From NCBI GenBank assembly GCA_007375655.1, contig VMES01000005.1, positions 1 to 10,264 on the forward strand: a stretch of 10,264 bases of DNA, read 5' to 3'. The notes beneath the pieces were generated by a model. The model searched no databases. It was not told where the DNA came from and saw only the letters and a program-made list of their open reading frames with translations. The first letter of the stretch is position 1, and each line of letters opens with the position of its first letter. Positions 5,578 through 10,264 of this stretch are shown here, piece by piece. A program made the translations under genes and the position numbers. The DNA comes from Parcubacteria group bacterium Greene0416_79 (GTDB lineage: Bacteria > Patescibacteriota > Minisyncoccia > Phycocordibacterales > UBA10002).

Positions 5578-5730
5578 CCGTCCACACAACGTCTCGCCGC
5601 TAACCTCTCGCCAAATATTACACCACATCACCCATTTCGGAACATCGGATGTTGACACAGCTTTTGACGCAACTTGTTGATTTGGCCGTACATGCCATGT
5701 AAGTACGATCGTACTTACATGGCACTTTTG
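5572..5730 (+). repeat. Repeat module, copy B
   Basis: Direct copy of the module at 1562-1706. The 33-base box is at 5601-5633 and the 19-base box at 5642-5660, with the same eight-base gap. GCCGTACATGCC (5685-5696) follows after 24 bases. Copy B has 15-16 extra bases before the first box, including a partial duplication of the CTCGCC motif. In this copy the dyad in the 19-base box is perfect over six bases per arm (AACATC-G-GATGTT, 5641-5653) and overlaps TTGACA (5652-5657). Confidence 0.9.
5693..5724. repeat. Perfect 32-bp palindrome P6 (family II)
   Basis: TGCCATGTAAGTACGA (5693-5708) is followed directly by its exact reverse complement (5709-5724). Compared with P2 it carries A to G and C to T changes in the left arm and the matching T to C and G to A changes in the right arm. 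It is followed by CTTTTG as in P2. Confidence 0.95.
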
Positions 5731-5741
5731 AAATGTGAATG

Positions 5742-5757
5742 ACCAGGGTGGCCTGGT
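5742..5757 (+). other. Short perfect hairpin upstream of paralog 2
   Basis: ACCAGG (5742-5747) and CCTGGT (5752-5757) pair around a GTGG loop, 17 bases after palindrome P6. No U-tract. Possible transcript end or leader element. Confidence 0.4.
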
Positions 5758-5764
5758 GTTTATG

Positions 5765-5808
5765 CGTTCGTATGCTATTCTGATACAGATACGTTCTTTG
5801 TCATCCTC
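5765..5808 (+). promoter_or_regulatory. Leader block shared with paralog 1
   Basis: TTCGTA, TGCTATTCTGATAC and GTTCTTTGTCA align with 4455-4493 before paralog 1. TGC-TATTCT (beginning about 5772) could act as an extended -10 promoter in this copy. The next 68 bases to the ATG at 5877 contain AGGAG (5841-5845), too far upstream to be the ribosome-binding site. Confidence 0.4.
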
Positions 5809-5876
5809 CTCGCGTGCGCGAGGGACAAGAACCGCTAACTAGGAGCCCTGCTCCGCAACACCGAAAGTTTGACCGT

Positions 5877-6701
5877 ATGAAAAGACTTCTGCTCACTATT
5901 CTGCTTACCGCAACCCTTGTGGGGACTGCATTCACGCAAGCGCAAGAACCCTTCCTACCTATTGGGGAGAATGTTGATAAACGGGAAATGGAATTTTATC
6001 TGAGCATTGGCTCGGTACGTCGTCTATCTGTAGATGCTCCCGGTTCTTCTCCGCTCCCGGGCGGAATGCTGGTTACACGCCAAGTGAAGTATATGCCACA
6101 AACGACGATACCTCTTGCGAGATTTCTGGAAGAGCACCTTCGGGAAATGGCAGTGTTATTCTCACCGCTTGAGGCTTCCATCTTCGATTCCGATTATTTC
6201 TTTTTCTACATCAACAATGTAGGTCCGGGACCGTTTGTCAGACAACGACAGTTTAGACCAACAGAAAAAGACCGTCGCCTCATCATTCCAGAGAAGGTAC
6301 TGGATATTGAGTATGAGCTTACATTTCAAGATGGGACGAAATTTGTAGTTGACAAACTGGAGTACGGAGATGTCGTCATACCACTAAGAGGCTGTACTGG
6401 CGTGGAGGTGGAAGCTCGGAATTTATGGGAAACGGGAACCAACCGGTTTTCCACCCTAAAACAAACAGGAGGTTCGGTGTGTCGGATTGATCACACACTT
6501 TTCAACACATTTGTGGTGCTTAGTCGCGAATATACAGTGCCGAGGTATCTGTGGTTTCGTCCTCCACCGCCTCGAAAGCCGATAGAACCCCCGACGAAAC
6601 CGGGTGTGCTTAACCCGCGATTCTGCCGTTCCAAACTCTCTAGTGGTACCTCAGGGAGGGGAAGTTACTCTCTGGGAGGGAGACCGCTTTGCGGTCTTTA
6701 A
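5877..6701 (+). CDS. Secreted protein, paralog 2, N-terminal part before frameshift
   Basis: The ATG at 5877 is chosen because it opens a clear signal peptide (MKRLLLTILLTATLVGTAFT, cleavage likely after TQA at 22); upstream in-frame starts would bury it. No good Shine-Dalgarno sequence is visible. Residues 26-39 (PFLPIGENVDKREME), 136-145 (IIPEKVLDIE), 159-176 (DKLEYGDVVIPLRGCTGV) and 216-223 (SREYTVPR) match the corresponding blocks of the 317-aa paralog upstream. From about residue 244 the match stops and the frame reads unrelated sequence to a TGA at 6699. The homologous C-terminal third continues in the next frame (6604-6999). The gene is therefore frameshifted, by about one extra base (or two missing) between 6586 and 6625. 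It may be decaying, read by programmed frameshifting, or an artefact of a sequencing or assembly error. Confidence 0.7.
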   Translation: MKRLLLTILLTATLVGTAFTQAQEPFLPIGENVDKREMEFYLSIGSVRRLSVDAPGSSPLPGGMLVTRQVKYMPQTTIPLARFLEEHLREMAVLFSPLEASIFDSDYFFFYINNVGPGPFVRQRQFRPTEKDRRLIIPEKVLDIEYELTFQDGTKFVVDKLEYGDVVIPLRGCTGVEVEARNLWETGTNRFSTLKQTGGSVCRIDHTLFNTFVVLSREYTVPRYLWFRPPPPRKPIEPPTKPGVLNPRFCRSKLSSGTSGRGSYSLGGRPLCGL

Positions 6702-6999
6702 TCTCTTGAACGGACGCTTCCTCAAATCCTCTGCCCCGCCCCCGGCATTCTTGGAATCCCTTAAGATGCCTATGTTGTCGCCCGGCATCACCGGAATCAC
6801 TCGCACCGGCGATAGCACGAAATTGACGGTGGAAGGCGTGCCGAACTCATCGGTTCTTGTGGAGTGGACCGAACAACTCGGTAAGCCATGGAAGCCGCTC
6901 ACGCTGGATGTAGAAGGCCGTGCCGCCGCTTCACATCAAACTCCTGCTCCGTCTGGTTTCTATCAAGCGCGTCCGGCTCCTGCATCGGCAGCCCGATGA
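6604..6999 (+). pseudogene. Secreted protein, paralog 2, C-terminal part after frameshift
   Basis: This frame carries the missing C-terminal third of paralog 2. GGEVTLWEGDRFAVFNLLNG matches GEVILWEEDRKAVFNILNG of paralog 1. It is followed by a shared PxFLxSL stretch, the ITGITRTGDSTKLTVEG strand pair, LVEWTEQLGKPW and the closing APSGFYQ. The GTG at 6604 only marks where the frame opens and is probably not a real start: there is no ribosome-binding site and no signal peptide, and the frame overlaps the upstream part by 98 bases. Joined, the product would be about 374 aa, longer than paralog 1 mainly through inserts and a proline-rich linker (RPPPPRKPIEPP) right before the break. Confidence 0.7.
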
Positions 7000-7023
7000 T
7001 ACGCTTGCGCAGTATATGTACAC

Positions 7024-7055
7024 GACGCTTTGATACCCTTCAAAGCGTCTTTTTT
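7024..7055 (+). terminator. Intrinsic terminator of paralog 2
   Basis: GACGCTTTG (7024-7032) and CAAAGCGTC (7041-7049) form a perfect 9-bp stem with an eight-base loop followed by six Ts. It closes the secreted-protein cluster and immediately precedes the promoter of the next unit. Confidence 0.95.
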
Positions 7056-7056
7056 G

Positions 7057-7065
7057 TGGTAGAAT
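7057..7065 (+). promoter_or_regulatory. Extended -10 promoter of the kinase unit
   Basis: TGG-TAGAAT (7057-7065) is an extended -10 element directly after the terminator T-run; no clear -35 is present. Initiation near 7072 leaves about 20 untranslated bases before the ATG at 7092, without a Shine-Dalgarno sequence. Confidence 0.5.
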
Positions 7066-7091
7066 ACACGACACAGATAACAGCAACTTTC

Positions 7092-8759
7092 ATGATCAGC
7101 CAGGAAGCACTGCAAAAGATTTTAGGGATTGAGGAAAAAATACACATGACCGCCGAGGAAATGGCGGACAAATTGAACATAACTTTCTTTCCATATCATG
7201 AAGATAAGGTCAGCGAGGATGTAAGGCTTTTTGGTAAAAAACTCCACGATGTTTTAAAAAAGTTTAATGCAAATATCGTGCCGTTTGATCAAGCACTTGA
7301 GATTGTGCCGGTTCGATATATGATCAAACGTGGGGGGCGTATCCTCATGCACAATATACTCGCCCTATGTGACCGTATCATGCGAAGTAGAGATGCTCGT
7401 CATTTCATACATGCACGCACATTTGGAAATCTACTTAAACGAAGAAGGATAAAAAAGGGCATATCTGTGGTTGCGCTTGGCGAGAACAAAGCCGGCGCTC
7501 TTCCAATGGACTTTACCTCAAGTTTTACCGAGAGCACGGTTATCACTGTCCTGGATTGGCCCGCGGAATTGTCGGAAGAGGCAGAATTCCATCATCATTT
7601 TGATACGGCAATTCGTCTTTTTGCCTATCATATGACCGATATCGTTATTGCCGTGCGAAAAGATCGTTGGCTACTTTATAATTTTAATGCAGCGCACCCG
7701 ATATATACGATGAGTGACCGAGATATAGAATGGGCGATTTTGCACTCACTGATTCCCAAAATCGTTGCGCCAATCAGACCACTAACCTTTTCCCACTTCA
7801 CTATAGAGAAAGAGCCAACGCTCTATACTCACACTGACTTGCAGCCGTTTGTACAGGATTTCATTGACAGTGGGCCGTTCTTCGAAGAAAGAGGTCTCTA
7901 TCCAAAAGGTAGATCAATCGATGACCTCCCGTTTCGAAACAACTTTTATCGTTGGATTGGCAAAATTCATCTTGATCAACGAAGTGGAATGAGTTATGGT
8001 TTCTTGGCACTCCAATTACCGAACGCGCTTCCGCGCGTGATATCGTTTTCCGAAGCGAAGGAAAAATATGGACGATATATAAGTGACGAAAAGGATTACT
8101 TCTTTATACAGCGCCGGCTATTTCTAATTGTGGAGCTTTCTCCAGGAGAGAAAGTTGTACTTTTAGTGCCGTCAGTAACGGTGTTAAGTCAACGTTCCGG
8201 TTGCAACAAAACAGCAATACAGCCAGAAACCGATTTACTCACGTTGGGACTTCGAGATGGCGAAATGTTTTTAGGCATCCCGAAAGGAATCAAAACACTA
8301 CGAACATTTCGACCTTCGTTTGATACGCGCGTTATCCTAGCGCATGCCGTTGGAAACGCTATTATTGCCGCGCTTCTTAAGTATTGCAATCCGAGCGATC
8401 CATTTTCCAAACAAGCGGAAGAAAAGGGGGTTGCCATTGCGCATTGGCATGGCTATTTTCATCCAAAGCATGTACCAAAAGGTTGGCGTACGCATGGTCT
8501 TTCTCGGCCGCATGTATCTTGTTCATCTCCTCAGTCCGCACTTTTTGCGATTGGAGGAAAACTTGAAACGTTTAGACATGCATTCATAATGGGGGAACAA
8601 TATCTTGGCGATATCCACATTGAGCCGCATCACGGTACAAATATTACCTTCCCGTCACTTAGAGCACTTGCCGAATTTTTGCAGAAAAACCAAGCTGCAA
8701 CACGATTGGGGGATTCGTATTTAAAGTTATATACTATGGGAGATGGAACAATTTCTTAA
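7092..8759 (+). CDS. Unknown 555-aa cytoplasmic protein, upstream partner of the kinase
   Basis: I do not recognise this protein. The ATG at 7092 is preferred because it lies just after the terminator and promoter; a longer frame back to 6888 would overlap the previous gene and cross the terminator. An internal ATG at 7146 (MTAEEMADKLNI) with GAGGA upstream is an alternative. There is no signal peptide or long hydrophobic helix. Residues 1-130 look helical and basic (KRGGRI 79-84, LLKRRRIKKG 114-123). The middle is mixed alpha/beta. The C-terminal part has histidine-rich clusters, HWHGYFHPKH (451-460) and EPHHGTNI (511-518), plus Cys371, 432 and 477, which could bind a metal; this is conjecture. 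Its last 17 bases overlap the start of the histidine kinase, so the two are probably co-transcribed and translationally coupled. It is AT-richer than the genes upstream. Confidence 0.85.
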   Translation: MISQEALQKILGIEEKIHMTAEEMADKLNITFFPYHEDKVSEDVRLFGKKLHDVLKKFNANIVPFDQALEIVPVRYMIKRGGRILMHNILALCDRIMRSRDARHFIHARTFGNLLKRRRIKKGISVVALGENKAGALPMDFTSSFTESTVITVLDWPAELSEEAEFHHHFDTAIRLFAYHMTDIVIAVRKDRWLLYNFNAAHPIYTMSDRDIEWAILHSLIPKIVAPIRPLTFSHFTIEKEPTLYTHTDLQPFVQDFIDSGPFFEERGLYPKGRSIDDLPFRNNFYRWIGKIHLDQRSGMSYGFLALQLPNALPRVISFSEAKEKYGRYISDEKDYFFIQRRLFLIVELSPGEKVVLLVPSVTVLSQRSGCNKTAIQPETDLLTLGLRDGEMFLGIPKGIKTLRTFRPSFDTRVILAHAVGNAIIAALLKYCNPSDPFSKQAEEKGVAIAHWHGYFHPKHVPKGWRTHGLSRPHVSCSSPQSALFAIGGKLETFRHAFIMGEQYLGDIHIEPHHGTNITFPSLRALAEFLQKNQAATRLGDSYLKLYTMGDGTIS

Positions 8760-10264
8760 TTACTACAATCTCTCGCTTTTTCTTGGGGGTGTTGTTGCAC
8801 TTCTTTCTGGTGTAGCGGTCTACTTCAGCGATCACAGAAAGATTGAAAACATTGCGTGGTTACTCCTAAACATTGCCACGGCGGTATGGAGCTTCGGCTA
8901 CTTTTTGATGATTACACAAGCTGACCCACTTGCCGCGCTAGTGAGTAATTGGATTCTTCATTTTGGCGCTATTTTTATCCCAATTTTCTACCTGTTTTTT
9001 ATTCTCTCGTTGACAAAAACACTAACCGCGCACCGTACTGTTTTTTTCTTCCTGATCCCAATTGTGCTCTTCTTTCTATTTGTTAATTTCTCACCCGCAT
9101 TCGTCAGTAGCGTGATTCCAAAAGAACCTTTTGCGTTTGCACCCGATGCCGGACCCCTATACGGCTATTTCACATTCTATTTTTTCGCAACCGTAATCTA
9201 TGCGTTTTTCCTTCTTAGTCGGGCTATAGAACATGCAATAGGTGAAGAGGCAACTCGTCTGCGGCATATCCTTGTTTCTTCTCTGGCTGGTTTTACGGGC
9301 GGCGGCTTTGTTTTTTTCCTTACATTTAACGTCTCTTTACCACCCTATCCCATTATCTTATTTACCATTTACCCAATCATCATTGCATATGCAATGCTAC
9401 GTCACAAACTTTTTGATGTTAAGGTTGCAGCAACCGAGATCTTGACTGGCGTAATTTGGATTACTTTGCTTTTCCGGATGCTCCTCTCGGAAAACGCGAA
9501 TGAGCAAATCGTAACGGCCGTACTTTTGTTTCTCACTATTGTCTTTGGAATTTTGTTGATTCGAAACGTCTATCGGGAAGTGGAACAAAGAGAAAAGATT
9601 GAGAAACTGGCGAAGGAGTTGGAGGGCGCGAATAAGTCGCTGGAAGGCGCGAATGAGAGGTTAAAAGAACTGGACCAGTTGAAGAGCGAGTTCGTGTCCA
9701 TGGCGACGCATCAGATTCGGGGGCCGATTACCGCCATCAAGGGGTATGCCTCCATGCTTCTTGAGGGGGATTACGGCGCGGTGCCGCAGGAGGTGAAGGA
9801 GCCAGTGAAGACGATTTTGGACTCAAGTTCATCGCTTGCCGGCATTGTGCAGGACTTTTTGGATGTATCGCGTATTGAGCAGAGGCGGATGAAGTATGAG
9901 TTTTCTGATTTTGATCTGGGCAAACTGGTGGCTGATGTACTTACGGAGCTCACGCCGAACATTGAGCATAAGAATCTTTCCTTAACCCTTGATATTGAGC
10001 CAAACATAACCGTCCACGCCGACATGGGCAAACTCCGCCAAGTTATAGAGAACCTGGTGGACAACGCGCTCAAGTACACGCCGAGAGGGGGTATAAAGGT
10101 TAGGGTTAAGAAGGTGGAGGGGAGAGTGAGAATTGAGATAGTGGATACCGGTGTCGGCATCAAGTCCGAGGTGTTGCCGAAACTCTTCCAGAAATTCTCC
10201 CGCGCGGAAGACGCGAGCAAAGCAAATCTCCTCGGCACGGGTCTCGGGCTCTATGTCGCTCGCC
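8743..10264 (+). CDS. Membrane sensor histidine kinase, 3' end outside the window
   Basis: A sensor kinase of a two-component system, 507 codons visible, truncated by the window edge. The ATG at 8743 overlaps the preceding gene by 17 bases. Nine hydrophobic segments are visible, at about 9-28, 37-57, 68-90, 98-116, 140-159, 177-195, 202-219, 232-248 and 256-273. This matches the N-terminal 7TM-type sensor architecture plus two further helices. A coiled coil (about 276-315) with a duplicated heptad (LEGANKS/LEGANER) leads to the HisKA domain with phospho-acceptor His323 in MATHQIRGPI. The HATPase_c domain shows the N box (ENLVDNALKY 436-445), G1 (DTGVG 468-472), F box (KLFQKFSRA 480-488) and G2 (GTGLGL 498-503). 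Compared with the canonical HExxT, Glu+1 is Gln and Thr+4 is Gly. No response regulator is visible. Base composition changes from AT-rich (membrane part) to GC-rich (kinase part) near 9595. Confidence 0.92.
   Translation, partial: MEQFLNYYNLSLFLGGVVALLSGVAVYFSDHRKIENIAWLLLNIATAVWSFGYFLMITQADPLAALVSNWILHFGAIFIPIFYLFFILSLTKTLTAHRTVFFFLIPIVLFFLFVNFSPAFVSSVIPKEPFAFAPDAGPLYGYFTFYFFATVIYAFFLLSRAIEHAIGEEATRLRHILVSSLAGFTGGGFVFFLTFNVSLPPYPIILFTIYPIIIAYAMLRHKLFDVKVAATEILTGVIWITLLFRMLLSENANEQIVTAVLLFLTIVFGILLIRNVYREVEQREKIEKLAKELEGANKSLEGANERLKELDQLKSEFVSMATHQIRGPITAIKGYASMLLEGDYGAVPQEVKEPVKTILDSSSSLAGIVQDFLDVSRIEQRRMKYEFSDFDLGKLVADVLTELTPNIEHKNLSLTLDIEPNITVHADMGKLRQVIENLVDNALKYTPRGGIKVRVKKVEGRVRIEIVDTGVGIKSEVLPKLFQKFSRAEDASKANLLGTGLGLYVAR

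Noticed and set aside
1577..5730. Integron attC sites
   Set aside because: The palindromes are perfect and nearly loop-less, lack matching RYYYAAC and GTTRRRY core sites, and no integrase is present.
6888..7091. Upstream extension of the 555-aa gene
   Set aside because: It would overlap the end of paralog 2 and translate through a perfect terminator hairpin and promoter; the residues look non-coding.

Overview
The window most resembles a Patescibacteria/CPR (Parcubacteria-like) chromosome. This is inferred from three things: the large secreted protein built from 'AWSSxxGW' motifs plus CARDB and fibronectin-III-like domains, the multi-TM histidine kinase with an unusual HQIRGP H-box, and the many small orphan proteins. 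No tRNA, rRNA, CRISPR array, transposase or phage gene was recognised.

Layout. At the left edge is a 40-bp palindrome (101-140), then a minus-strand orphan gene (771-256) with its own promoter and terminator. A T-box-type leader follows (about 1045-1270), with a textbook T-box sequence and an 18-bp terminator stem. It leads to a 58-residue zinc-ribbon protein (1300-1476), which ends at its own terminator. A gene-free stretch (1477-2187) is packed with four long, almost loop-less palindromes and the first copy of a repeat module. Next comes the 653-aa CARDB protein (2188-4149), then two tandem paralogous secreted proteins: paralog 1 (4543-5496, intact) and paralog 2 (5877-6999, split by a frameshift near 6600). 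The second copy of the repeat module lies between the paralogs. A two-gene unit closes the window: a 555-aa protein of unknown function (7092-8759) overlapping a 9-TM sensor histidine kinase (8743 to the right edge, truncated by the window).

The most unusual content is non-coding. Palindromes 101-140 and 1982-2033 are one homologous pair, and 1669-1700 and 5693-5724 are another. Within each pair the two copies differ only by symmetric changes in both arms, so the fold is preserved while the sequence drifts. The second pair sits in a module of about 150 bp with conserved boxes and spacing, placed directly after intrinsic terminators. The left and middle of the window are GC-richer, while the 555-aa gene and the membrane half of the kinase are visibly AT-richer. 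Composition switches back at the kinase coiled coil, which suggests a mosaic gene.

How the genes may work together: three secreted proteins (CARDB protein, paralogs 1 and 2) form an envelope or extracellular cluster, and the kinase unit is a separate transcription unit. No direct functional link can be proved from sequence.
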